Source of the DNA: Candidatus Babeliales bacterium
Lineage (GTDB): Bacteria > Babelota > Babeliae > Babelales > RVW-14
Direction: 5' to 3'
Assembly: GCA_019746485.1 (NCBI GenBank)
Contig: JAIERW010000006.1
Span: 21,921 to 85,920 of the forward strand
DNA: 64,000 bases
Every line of letters starts with the position of its first letter. Position 1 is the stretch's first letter. The position numbers were made by a program, and so were the translations under genes. Positions 42,113 to 50,262 of the stretch are shown piece by piece. The notes below the pieces were generated by a model. It had not been told where the DNA came from and made no database searches. It was given only the letters and a program-made list of their open reading frames with translations.

Positions 42113-43483
42113 ATGAAAAAATTTATAAAGAAAAGTATAGCATTATTTCTTGGGCTTATGGTTGTGTCTCAAACGCTTAGTGCAACAACTATTTCGTTGG
42201 TAACTATGATAAGTTCCGATGGTCAGCGTGTGCACATTTTTTCTGACTGTCACGGGTACGATCCGCATGCTGCTACTTTTGAGAAATTTAGCCATCTTTT
42301 TAAAAATATTTGTGCCGGTTCAGAGCCTATCGACTTGCTTATTGAGGGCGTAGGGTATCAGGATGACTTTATTGTTCCTGGTGATGCTCCACTGACGCTC
42401 GATGCCTTGCGGGCTGATGAAAGCTTGATTTTTTTGCATATGTTCGATTTTTTTAAATCAAACGAAGATCGCCCTGAGCTTGGTCATGTTGTGACTAAAA
42501 ATGTTACGCCGGTTTCGTACTCGCAGCACAATGCGTTGGGTCGTGCTGGCCAATACTTTGAACTTGCTCTTAATTATTGGCTTGACTTGCTCAACTCAGG
42601 AGCTGAGCCTAGTGTAAGTGACGAAGAGCTTGAATGTTTAAGTGAAGATACAAAAGAAGTTATTGAGCAGGCTGTTGCAAAGGGCGTTAGGGCTTCTTTA
42701 CGAATGCTGTTGGCCGACTATCAAGATGCAGATGAGTTGTGCTCGATATCCTTGAATTCTTTATGGCAGAACGTTAACCAAGATTTTGCGCTTACAAGGT
42801 CGATGTTGTCTGGTTTGCCAAGTGCAGTTTATGAAGTATTTGTGGATAGGTTTGAAAACACAAAGGCTCAATTCCAAGTATGGTTGGAGAATCTTGTTAG
42901 TGCAGGGTTTTCCAAGCAAGAGGCAAAAACAACCCCTCTTCTGCAACTTTATATGAATGCGATTGGTGAGGAATGCTCCAAGAAAGATCAACCGAAAAAG
43001 ACTCAAGCAGTTGAACGAATTCTTGATGATGTTAATGATCAGCTCGGTCATATTCTTGAAATGAATGCTTTTTGTCATATTTTTTCTGACGCAAGTGCCG
43101 ATACGGTAGCCGTTTTTGCTGGTGGTTTTCATTGCTTGGCGTTGATTTATTTCCTGCAGCAAGCTGGGTACAAAAAAGATTCAGATTTTACGATAGCAGA
43201 CCAGTCTTATGGTCAACTAGTGGTTGATTGTCAGGCTGGGAAAGCGATATCATTGCCTAAAGAAGTTTACAATGTTTTGAATACGAACCCAGCAGAGCTG
43301 GCAAAAATAGGTATAGAAGTGTCTGATATTTCTGCCGGTGCCGCAAGTGCATCGAGTTCAAGCTCGTCAAGCTCAAGCAGTAGTTCGAGCTCAAGTTTGA
43401 GTTCGAGTTCAGCAAAAAGAAGAGCACCTGAGTCTCGCGATTCAGATGATGGTGACGATGCTAAGGACCAGCGCACAGACTAA
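42113..43483 (+). CDS. Exported TraB/TIKI-like family protein, paralogue 3
   Basis: This is the most divergent member (456 residues). Signal peptide; TISLVTMISSDGQRVHIFSD then CHGYDP; IDLLIEGVGY; VAVFAGGFHCLALIYFLQQA; SLPKEVYNVLNTNPAELAKI. The key His, Glu and Gly-x-x-His are kept. Between the blocks the sequence is helical with little similarity to the others. Ser tract and acidic tail (AKRRAPESRDSDDGDDAKDQ) are nearly identical to those of paralogue 4. Leader GAGGTTATTATG. Confidence 0.86.
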   Translation: MKKFIKKSIALFLGLMVVSQTLSATTISLVTMISSDGQRVHIFSDCHGYDPHAATFEKFSHLFKNICAGSEPIDLLIEGVGYQDDFIVPGDAPLTLDALRADESLIFLHMFDFFKSNEDRPELGHVVTKNVTPVSYSQHNALGRAGQYFELALNYWLDLLNSGAEPSVSDEELECLSEDTKEVIEQAVAKGVRASLRMLLADYQDADELCSISLNSLWQNVNQDFALTRSMLSGLPSAVYEVFVDRFENTKAQFQVWLENLVSAGFSKQEAKTTPLLQLYMNAIGEECSKKDQPKKTQAVERILDDVNDQLGHILEMNAFCHIFSDASADTVAVFAGGFHCLALIYFLQQAGYKKDSDFTIADQSYGQLVVDCQAGKAISLPKEVYNVLNTNPAELAKIGIEVSDISAGAASASSSSSSSSSSSSSSSLSSSSAKRRAPESRDSDDGDDAKDQRTD

Positions 43484-43568
43484 TCAAAAAAATAGAGGTT
43501 ATAATGAAAACGTTCAAAAAATTATTTCTTAATCTTTGCGTGGCAAGCTGTTTGTTTATGCAAACGCT
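43399..43568. repeat. 170 bp perfect direct repeat, copy 1
   Basis: Covers the 3' end of paralogue 3, the intergenic leader and the 5' end of paralogue 4. Base-for-base identical to 44664-44833 (offset 1265), after which the two diverge gradually. Indicates a recent unequal crossover or gene conversion. Confidence 0.9.
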
Positions 43569-44748
43569 TAGCGCAACAACGGTGCAGCTGGTAACGTTTT
43601 GGTCGCCCGATGGCCGGCAGCGTGTACACGTTTTTTATGATGCGCATGGTTATGATTCAGTGCAAGATACTCGCGATAAATTTGAACATCTGAAAAAAAA
43701 TCTTTTGGCAGGTTCGCAAAGAATCGACCTGTTTGTTGAGGGTTTATTTGGGGGATATGATTCTTCCTGGAGCGCAGCTTTTGAAGAGCTATTAAAAACT
43801 CTCAGTATTTCTGATTCTTTTAAACAGCATTTTTTGAGTCTGCTTGAGGAGTTGATTGATCATCAAGAATTCAAACATGTGAGAATAAAAAACATTGTGC
43901 CATTATGGCGAAGCTTGGCCCTAATACAGTATCTTTATTGGTCCAAATTTGATATACCTTTGGATAAAAAACAGGCCTCTCTTTCACCGGTATTGAAGGA
44001 ATTAATGGATGGTTTACTCCCAAAAATTCAAGAAATTGCTAATCAAGAAATTACTTGTCTGCGTGACATGATAGCAACATCTTCTTTGTCTCAATTATCG
44101 CAAGAAATTTTTGTCGAAGTAGTTGATCATGCAAAAAAGTTTTTTTCAGAACCGGCAATAGAAATTGGTTCTTTTAGCCAAATGGTTGATCAGTTTCAAT
44201 CAGACAGTGGTGCCCCCCAAGCTCAAGATATTCTTGGTTCAATAATTAGACGCATGTTGTTTGAAAAGGTAAGTTTTAGTAGATCTAGTGCGTTTGGATT
44301 TTTTCTTGAATTTAATGCATTTTTCCATATTATTTCTGAACATAGTGCTGACGCAGTTGCTGTATTTGCTGGGGCTGCTCATGCTTATGAATTGGTTTCA
44401 TTCTTGGAGCAGGCAGGCTATGCCAAAGATTCAGATTTTTCGATTGGCGATCAAAGTGTGAGGCAATTAATGATTGAATCTGATGCCAAGACACTCATTT
44501 CGCTGCCCAAAGAAATATACAATTGTTTGAATACCGATCCAGCAGAGTTGGCAAAAATCGGTCTTGAAGTGCCTGCCCTTTCTGCCGGTGCAGCAAGTTC
44601 TTCGAGCTCAAGTTCATCAAGTTCAAGCAGTAGTTCGAGCACTAGTTCGTCGAGCTCAAGTTCGAGTTCGAGTTCAGCAAAAAGAAGAGCACCTGAGTCT
44701 CGCGATTCAGATGATGGTGACGATGCTAAGGACCAGCGCACAGACTAA
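43504..44748 (+). CDS. Exported TraB/TIKI-like family protein, paralogue 4
   Basis: This is a 414-residue protein with the leader AGAGGTTATAATG. Family blocks VQLVTFWSPDGRQRVHVFYD, AHGYDS, IDLFVEGLF, VAVFAGAAHAYELVSFLEQA and SLPKEIYNCLNTDPAELAKI are all present. Its 5' end is identical at DNA level to that of paralogue 5, and its 3' end to that of paralogue 3, showing recent exchange. The middle region (90-250) is unique, as in each paralogue, so the ends are conserved and the centre variable. Confidence 0.87.
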   Translation: MKTFKKLFLNLCVASCLFMQTLSATTVQLVTFWSPDGRQRVHVFYDAHGYDSVQDTRDKFEHLKKNLLAGSQRIDLFVEGLFGGYDSSWSAAFEELLKTLSISDSFKQHFLSLLEELIDHQEFKHVRIKNIVPLWRSLALIQYLYWSKFDIPLDKKQASLSPVLKELMDGLLPKIQEIANQEITCLRDMIATSSLSQLSQEIFVEVVDHAKKFFSEPAIEIGSFSQMVDQFQSDSGAPQAQDILGSIIRRMLFEKVSFSRSSAFGFFLEFNAFFHIISEHSADAVAVFAGAAHAYELVSFLEQAGYAKDSDFSIGDQSVRQLMIESDAKTLISLPKEIYNCLNTDPAELAKIGLEVPALSAGAASSSSSSSSSSSSSSSTSSSSSSSSSSSAKRRAPESRDSDDGDDAKDQRTD

Positions 44749-44833
44749 TCAAAAAAATAGAGGTTATAATGAAAACGTTCAAAAAATTATTTCTTAATCT
44801 TTGCGTGGCAAGCTGTTTGTTTATGCAAACGCT
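44664..44833. repeat. 170 bp perfect direct repeat, copy 2
   Basis: Covers the 3' end of paralogue 4, the leader and the 5' end of paralogue 5; identical to 43399-43568. Recombination between the copies would delete or duplicate exactly one gene unit. Confidence 0.9.
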
Positions 44834-46079
44834 GAGCGCAACAACGGTGCAGCTGGTAACGCTCTGGTCGCCCGATGGCCGGCAGCGCGTGCATGTTTTT
44901 TTTGATGTGCATGGCTATGATTCAGAGTATGATATGTTTGAAAAATTTGAGTACCTGAAAAAAAATCTTAGTGCAGGCTCAAGCAAAATAGATTTACTTG
45001 TTGAAGGTGGTTGCTTTCCAGACGCGCCTGAAAGCAGGGGATTGCTTTTGTCAAAGATTAGATTCTTGTTATCGCCAGACTATTGTGCTGAATTTTCTCA
45101 TCTCAAAATGAAAGATGTTCATCCTTCCTCATATCGTTTGCATGGCCGCCTCCTTTTAATTTTTCGCAAGCTATACAAAGTATTACCTCATGTGCAGGGT
45201 AGATCAATTGAAGAGATAGCCCAAAGAGAAAAGAAGTACATAAATAACCTCGCTTCGTTGGTTGAAATTTCATTAGACCAAGTACAGGAAGCGTTTGAGC
45301 AAGATAGAATTGCCATTAAACTTGTGTTGAACGATTCTTCTTTGCCGGCGTTTTTGCAAGATACCTTTAGCAAAATAGTGAGTGATTCTGAAACACAATT
45401 GGCCTTGTGGAAAAAAACAATAGTTGATTGTTTTGAGCAAGATGCTTTGAAAGTTCCTCTTTTAAAATTGTTTGTGTCTAAATATTTTGTGTCTAAATAT
45501 GATGATCATTATGCCGATAAATTTTATCAGGAAAAAATTTTGGATACATTTCTCTCTATACTTAGTTTACCAAGTACGGGTGGCCCGCATGATAAATTGT
45601 TTGGTATGGGAAATCTTCTTGAATGTAGCTCATTTTTTCATATTATTTCTGAGCCGTGTGCAGATACTATTGCTGCATTTATGGGTGCTGATCATGCATA
45701 TTTCTTGGTTTCGTTTTTAGAACAAGCGGGTTACGTTAAAGATTCAGATTTTACCATTGATCCGAATGAAAAAATTTTAATGGGCTCAGAAGAAGAATTC
45801 AGTAAGGCTTTTAAAAGTCGTACATTGATTTCTTTGCCCAAAGAAATATACAATGTTTTGAGTACTGACCCAGCAGAATTGGCAAAAATAGGTATAGAAG
45901 TGTCTGATATTTCTGCCGGTGCGGCAAGTTCATCGAGTTCAGGTTCGTCAAGCTCAAGCAGTAGCTCGGGTGCCAGCTCGTCAGGTTTGTCGTTGAGCTC
46001 GAGTTCGAGTTCAGCAAAAAGAGCGGCACCAGAGTCGCGCGATTTGGATGATGGCGTTAAGCATCAGCGTCCAAGCTGA
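44769..46079 (+). CDS. Exported TraB/TIKI-like family protein, paralogue 5
   Basis: This is a 436-residue protein. Family blocks VQLVTLWSPDGRQRVHVFFD, VHGYDS, KIDLLVEGGCF, IAAFMGADHAYFLVSFLEQA and SLPKEIYNVLSTDPAELAKI. The middle (about 150-230: EISLDQVQEAFEQDRIAIKL; TQLALWKKTIVDCFEQDALK) is close to that of paralogue 1, so 1 and 5 share the central region while 4 and 5 share the 5' end: a mosaic. Ser tract interrupted by Gly, acidic tail. Confidence 0.87.
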   Translation: MKTFKKLFLNLCVASCLFMQTLSATTVQLVTLWSPDGRQRVHVFFDVHGYDSEYDMFEKFEYLKKNLSAGSSKIDLLVEGGCFPDAPESRGLLLSKIRFLLSPDYCAEFSHLKMKDVHPSSYRLHGRLLLIFRKLYKVLPHVQGRSIEEIAQREKKYINNLASLVEISLDQVQEAFEQDRIAIKLVLNDSSLPAFLQDTFSKIVSDSETQLALWKKTIVDCFEQDALKVPLLKLFVSKYFVSKYDDHYADKFYQEKILDTFLSILSLPSTGGPHDKLFGMGNLLECSSFFHIISEPCADTIAAFMGADHAYFLVSFLEQAGYVKDSDFTIDPNEKILMGSEEEFSKAFKSRTLISLPKEIYNVLSTDPAELAKIGIEVSDISAGAASSSSSGSSSSSSSSGASSSGLSLSSSSSSAKRAAPESRDLDDGVKHQRPS

Positions 46080-46097
46080 TTAAAAATAGAGCTTATA

Positions 46098-47372
46098 ATG
46101 AGAGCGTTCAAAAAATTATTTCTTAATCTTTTTGTAGCAAGCAGTTTGCTAGTGCAGACTGTTGCTGCAACAACGGTGCAGTTGGTCACATTGAGAAAAG
46201 GCACACAACGTGTGCACGTCTTTTTTGATACTCATGGGTATGACTCAGAACCAGAAATGCTTGAAAAGCTTGAACATTTGAAGAAAAATCTTAGTGCAGG
46301 TTCTTACAACATTGACGTGCTGGTTGAGGGTAGATATTTTAAAGATAGCCCCTTTTCGATTTTCGAAGTCGAAGAAGTGTTGGAATCAGTAATAAAAAAA
46401 TCATTTGGTTCAAACGTGATTCTGTATTCTGAGCCACGTTTGGTGAAAATGCTTGATTCTTTTTTAGCACAAGAGGGTTGCTCGGAACTTGCTCATTTGA
46501 ATACTGAAAATGTTATGCCTTATTCATATCTTTTGCAGGGCGGTATTTTTCACGGCGTTTTTTCTTTTTTGATGGGAAAATTTAGTCCATTAAGACACGA
46601 AGAGAATAGATCTGTCGTTGATATTTTGGGTGATGATCGCATGACTGAACTTGCTGCTATTTCGTTAAAAAAATTAGAAAATATTATTAGCCAAGATACC
46701 GATGCTTTGCGCTTTATGCTTGCGCACTATCAATTGCCAATATCATTGCAGCGAACTTTTCGCGTTATCGCACGAGATGTTGAAAAGCAAGTACGCGTGT
46801 GGTGTGCGGCATTGCAACGGGCAGGTTTTTCTTATGATCAAGCTATGCATAAGCCACTTTTTCAATTATTGGTTGAGGCGTTTCAGGCTGAGCATTTGAA
46901 AGTCTATCAACCAAAAATGATGGCAATTCGATCGATACTCGATTTTCTTTCTATGAAAAGTAGCGAAGCTACCAAGGAGCCCTTTGGGCTTGGAAACATG
47001 CTTGAATGTAATGCATTTTTTCATATTATTTCAGAGCACTGTGCAAATACGGTTGCGGCGTTTATGGGCGTTGACCATGCCCGTTTCTTGGTCTCATTTT
47101 TGGAACAAGCGGGTTATATTCAAGATCCCGATTTTACTATTGCCGTTAATGATAAAGTGTTAAGCGATTCTGAGGAATCGCTTAAAGCAATGTTCGATCG
47201 TATGCTGATTTCTTTACCCAAAGAAATATACAATGTTTTGAATACAGATCCTGAGCAGCTGAGAAAAATTGGCATTGAATTTGAAGATGTTGTTGAGGCA
47301 GAGCTGATAAACGCTTGTACGAGTAGCTCTGTACAACGAGCTAAAAAAATAAAACGCCAACGTACTTGTTAA
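46098..47372 (+). CDS. Exported TraB/TIKI-like family protein, paralogue 6
   Basis: This is a 424-residue protein, the last of the cluster. Family blocks VQLVTLRKGTQRVHVFFDTH, IDVLVEGRYF, VAAFMGVDHARFLVSFLEQA and SLPKEIYNVLNTDPEQLRKI. It lacks the long Ser tract; its tail is short and basic (ACTSSSVQRAKKIKRQRTC region), resembling the distal tails of paralogues 1 and 2. The stop overlaps the convergent birA stop. Leader GAGCTTATAATG, slightly weaker than the others. Confidence 0.86.
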   Translation: MRAFKKLFLNLFVASSLLVQTVAATTVQLVTLRKGTQRVHVFFDTHGYDSEPEMLEKLEHLKKNLSAGSYNIDVLVEGRYFKDSPFSIFEVEEVLESVIKKSFGSNVILYSEPRLVKMLDSFLAQEGCSELAHLNTENVMPYSYLLQGGIFHGVFSFLMGKFSPLRHEENRSVVDILGDDRMTELAAISLKKLENIISQDTDALRFMLAHYQLPISLQRTFRVIARDVEKQVRVWCAALQRAGFSYDQAMHKPLFQLLVEAFQAEHLKVYQPKMMAIRSILDFLSMKSSEATKEPFGLGNMLECNAFFHIISEHCANTVAAFMGVDHARFLVSFLEQAGYIQDPDFTIAVNDKVLSDSEESLKAMFDRMLISLPKEIYNVLNTDPEQLRKIGIEFEDVVEAELINACTSSSVQRAKKIKRQRTC

Positions 47373-48406
47373 ATGGTAAGAAAATCAACGTCGTGAAAAG
47401 AAAGAAGCATTTCTTGATTATCGACAAGTAAAGATAAAGTTCCGTTTGGGAGCAGGTGATGGGCAATGCCCGTGATTGTGCTCCCATCTTTTTTATGTAC
47501 TTTAATTTCTTTGCCAAGGCAGCTCTGTGCGGCGACCCACGTTGCAAAAATGTGGTCGTAAGAACGGGAGTACCAGGCTTGGTACCACGAATCTAAGCTG
47601 GTTAAGATTGTTTCTTGTAGGGCGGGGATATTGAATGGTTCGTGGGTAATTGGCCCTTCGACCCTTCGAGACGCCTGTCTTTGCAAAGCTTCGTCAGGCT
47701 CCTCAGGGCAGGCGGGAAAGGCCTTTAGCTTTGAGCTTGCCGAAGAGTCAGGGAGAACGGGGGGTGTTTGTGGGGTTTCGCAGTTTTCAACATGGTAAAT
47801 TTTTTGTGAAGATGAACTCTCTAACAATTGTTTTACTGCAGCCTTTTTCTCCCCCGCCTGCCCTGAGGAATCCGCCGTAGCTGGAAGAGCGAAGGCCGGA
47901 TGTCTCGAAGGGTCGAAGAGTTGAAGGGTCGGCGGAGGCGTAGCCTCCCACAAACTGGTAGCAAGCTTTGTCAGTTCATGCCCGGGCTCAAACGTGTTAT
48001 TAACATTTAATCCAAAAGCAAAAATAATACCGCGTAACTTATTACTTTCCCACACCAGCTCCATGAGCATGCCGCCAACTTTTTTCTGGTCAATCACCAA
48101 ATCGTTGGGCCATTTGAGCGTAACGCCATATTGAGTCAGTGGTTCGTAAATGCCGCAGGCAAGCGCCATAGAAAGTTTTATTAAATCATCTTCGTTTGGG
48201 CAAAACGTTGGTTTAAGAACAAATGTCAAAGCCAGTTGGCCGGGCGCCCAGTGCCACGTTCTGCCTTGCCGGCCACGCGCGTGTGTTAGCTTGTGCGCAA
48301 TAAAAACCGCACCGTCTTGTGCTGTGTCCAAATATTCTTTGGCCCACGCAAGCGTGTTGTCTGATGATTCTTTATAAAAAAAATCAGAACCAATTCTTTT
48401 AATCAT
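47369..48406 (-). CDS. birA: Biotin-protein ligase BirA with repeat-derived insertion
   Basis: This enzyme attaches biotin to carboxyl carrier protein. 345 residues from ATG 48406, 14 bases after the smpB stop. No N-terminal DNA-binding domain, so it is the ligase-only form. Conserved are THARGRQGRTWHWAPGQLAL near 41, the active-site KWPNDLVIDQKKVGGMLMEL near 94 and FGLNVNNTFEPGHELTKLAT near 125. Then about residues 155-250 (FDPSRHPAFALPATADSSGQ ... RRVEGPIT) are low-complexity and encoded by two copies of the CCCTTCGAGAC palindromic repeat in frame. The family sequence resumes at FNIPALQETILTSLDSWYQA, and the C-terminal SH3-like domain follows. The insertion is in a loop, so the enzyme may remain active. 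Confidence 0.9.
   Translation of the reverse strand: MIKRIGSDFFYKESSDNTLAWAKEYLDTAQDGAVFIAHKLTHARGRQGRTWHWAPGQLALTFVLKPTFCPNEDDLIKLSMALACGIYEPLTQYGVTLKWPNDLVIDQKKVGGMLMELVWESNKLRGIIFAFGLNVNNTFEPGHELTKLATSLWEATPPPTLQLFDPSRHPAFALPATADSSGQAGEKKAAVKQLLESSSSQKIYHVENCETPQTPPVLPDSSASSKLKAFPACPEEPDEALQRQASRRVEGPITHEPFNIPALQETILTSLDSWYQAWYSRSYDHIFATWVAAQSCLGKEIKVHKKDGSTITGIAHHLLPNGTLSLLVDNQEMLLSFHDVDFLTI
47662..47912. repeat. Paired palindromic repeat, copy C, inside birA
   Basis: CCCTTCGAGACGCC...CTCAGGG at 47662-47708 and its mirror CCCTGAGG...GTCTCGAAGGG at 47861-47912 flank about 150 bases. The same pairing as in the intergenic copies at 8628 and 23246, here in frame within a coding sequence. Confidence 0.8.
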
Positions 48407-48419
48407 GATTAATTTTTGA

Positions 48420-48878
48420 TTATGAAACGCGTTGTTTGATAGTGCGGTCTGTTTCGCGCTTGATATCACGTTCTTTGAGCGACTGCTTTTTGTCGCGTGC
48501 TTTTTTATGTTTAGCAACACCAATTTCAAGCTTTACCAGCCCACGTGCGTTCAAATACATTTTGATAGGAATGAGTGTCATGCCCTTGCGTGAAACTTCA
48601 CCAATCAAGCGGTTGATCTCTTTTTTATTTAAGAGTAACACGCGTGAGCGGCGGGTAAAATCACCACTGCTTTTGTCAAACGCGTGCGTGTACTTGCCAA
48701 TGTAGCAGTTGGTTAAAACAATGCCGTTACCGTGAACGGTTGCAAATGCGTCGACCAATGAAACGTTGCCAGCGCGAGCCGATTTAACTTCATCGCCAAT
48801 TAAAACAATACCTGCTTCAAATGTATCGTTAATTTCATAATCGAAGAATGCTTTTTTATTGCGTGCTAATTCTTTCAT
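48420..48878 (-). CDS. smpB: SsrA-binding protein SmpB
   Basis: This is a 152-residue protein that brings tmRNA to stalled ribosomes. Family motifs KKAFFDYEINDTFEAGIVLI near 8, GDEVKSARAGNVSL near 28, and the C-terminal KKARDKKQSLKERDIKRETD basic tail that enters the A site. It overlaps the DUF2062 gene by ATGA and is followed by birA. The tmRNA gene itself was not found in this window. Confidence 0.96.
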   Translation of the reverse strand: MKELARNKKAFFDYEINDTFEAGIVLIGDEVKSARAGNVSLVDAFATVHGNGIVLTNCYIGKYTHAFDKSSGDFTRRSRVLLLNKKEINRLIGEVSRKGMTLIPIKMYLNARGLVKLEIGVAKHKKARDKKQSLKERDIKRETDRTIKQRVS

Positions 48879-49321
48879 GATCGGTGTTTTACCAGTAACT
48901 TTTTAAAAATCATCAGCAAAATTGGGTAGCTGAGGAGTGCCGAACTAATACCAAGAATATTGCCACCCACCAGGAATGACACTATACATATGTTACCAGA
49001 TTCAAAGATTTTTTCCAAAGAGATCTGCCAGGGAGGGCTAAAACCGCCAATTTTGTGCACCAGCCAGTAGCCAAAGGCATAATCGAACGAGAAAAAGGGG
49101 ATCATGGTCCAAGGATTATTGATTGATGTTACCAAGAAAAGTAGGGGAAAATTGAGGGTTAACAGCCACTGGGCTAGCAGCATCATAATGGTATGAGCAC
49201 CGGGAAAGGGCGAAAAGGCAATATAAAAACCCAGCGCGCATGACAAAGCAAGCGTGTGGGGCGAGTGGCCCGACATCAGTGCTTTATTAAAAATATTCTT
49301 TATTTTTTTTTTAATGTTCAC
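48875..49321 (-). CDS. DUF2062 membrane protein
   Basis: This is a 148-residue protein from a GTG at 49321 with AGGA seven bases upstream; a TTG further upstream has no site. It has three membrane segments and the DUF2062 signatures ALGFYIAFSPFPGAHTIMML near 32 and SINNPWTMIPFFSFDYAFGY near 66. Function of the family is not established; it often sits near cell-envelope or glycosyltransferase genes. Coupled to smpB by a four-base overlap. Confidence 0.88.
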   Translation of the reverse strand: MNIKKKIKNIFNKALMSGHSPHTLALSCALGFYIAFSPFPGAHTIMMLLAQWLLTLNFPLLFLVTSINNPWTMIPFFSFDYAFGYWLVHKIGGFSPPWQISLEKIFESGNICIVSFLVGGNILGISSALLSYPILLMIFKKLLVKHRS

Positions 49322-49398
49322 AATTATTTCCTGGAGTGAGGTGGCAAGAACATTTGGGTACAATTTACGGGGAAAAAGTTACTATTTACTCAGCAACC

Positions 49399-49427
49399 TT
49401 GCACAATAGCAGGTCCCTTTGTATGCT
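49399..49427 (+). promoter_or_regulatory. Promoter of the 49491 gene
   Basis: TTGCAC at 49399-49404, 17-base spacer, TATGCT at 49422-49427, 64 bases before the start codon. Same hexamer type as the ftsY promoter. Confidence 0.6.
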
Positions 49428-49490
49428 TTAAGCAAAGCAGACTTACCGAATTATTGCAAGATTTTATCTCTGATTAAAGGGTCTATAATT

Positions 49491-50261
49491 ATGAAAAAAC
49501 TTTTTTGTTTAGTAACGGTACTCATGGTTGGTGCGGCTCTTGCTGCCGAAGAACATGTTGTTATTAGATCTATGGCCGATCTTGAAAAGTTTCGTGCGGC
49601 TCATTTGAGGCCTAGTGCTTCTCAGCCAGCACCTGAGGCAGCGGCTCAGCCTGTTGTGCCAGACGTTGTAGTGCCAGTGGCAGAAGGTGCCAAAATTATG
49701 GGTTGTGTGCGCGTTGACGGCCAAGAGGAAGTGGTGCCCCAGTTTCGCGTTTACTTTGACGGCATGGCAACTATGAGTAATCGTGATGGCTTTTTTTCAT
49801 TCCCGCTAGAAAACAGTGCTGAATTTAGTAAGTATTCGTTGGTGCTTTCTAAAAATGTTGAACAGCGTTTTGTAAATACCAACACGCTCAAAAGTTTATG
49901 TGTGCGTAAAGACAAGCCGTATCGCCAATTTTCGTTTACACGTACCGGCACGAGCGATGGTGTGTGGAATTGGGAAGAAACATATTTGCCACAAAATGAG
50001 CGTGCAGTTGGCCGCAATACCATCATGGTTTTGGTTGATCCAAAATTTGTTGATTATCTTGAGCCATGGGAAGTGCGGCTTGAAGGTAATTTGGTAAAGT
50101 TGCCGCGCATTGTTTTAAAGAAAAAGAAAAAAGAAAAATTGCCCCGTGCTGCTGCTAAGTCTTTGTTGTATTCGCTCGATTCAACTATTTTTCACGAGCC
50201 GGTGCAAGAGGCAACTAAAAGGATGGCAAAAGGTAAAGGGCAGATTTCGCTCGCGCCATAA
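49491..50261 (+). CDS. Exported protein with carboxypeptidase-regulatory-like beta-sandwich
   Basis: This is a 256-residue protein from ATG 49491 (AAAGGG upstream). Signal peptide MKKLFCLVTVLMVGAALAAE, an Ala/Pro linker (40-65), then GCVRVDGQEEVVPQFRVYFD near 67 and SNRDGFFSFPL near 93. These two strands fit the start of a CarboxypepD_reg/transthyretin-like fold (xGxV.....V.....G.F.F). The C-terminus is basic (KKKKKEKLPRAAAKS). A carbohydrate- or protein-binding role outside the cell is possible; no catalytic motif seen. Convergent with the MutS-like gene. Confidence 0.75.
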   Translation: MKKLFCLVTVLMVGAALAAEEHVVIRSMADLEKFRAAHLRPSASQPAPEAAAQPVVPDVVVPVAEGAKIMGCVRVDGQEEVVPQFRVYFDGMATMSNRDGFFSFPLENSAEFSKYSLVLSKNVEQRFVNTNTLKSLCVRKDKPYRQFSFTRTGTSDGVWNWEETYLPQNERAVGRNTIMVLVDPKFVDYLEPWEVRLEGNLVKLPRIVLKKKKKEKLPRAAAKSLLYSLDSTIFHEPVQEATKRMAKGKGQISLAP

Positions 50262-50262
50262 A

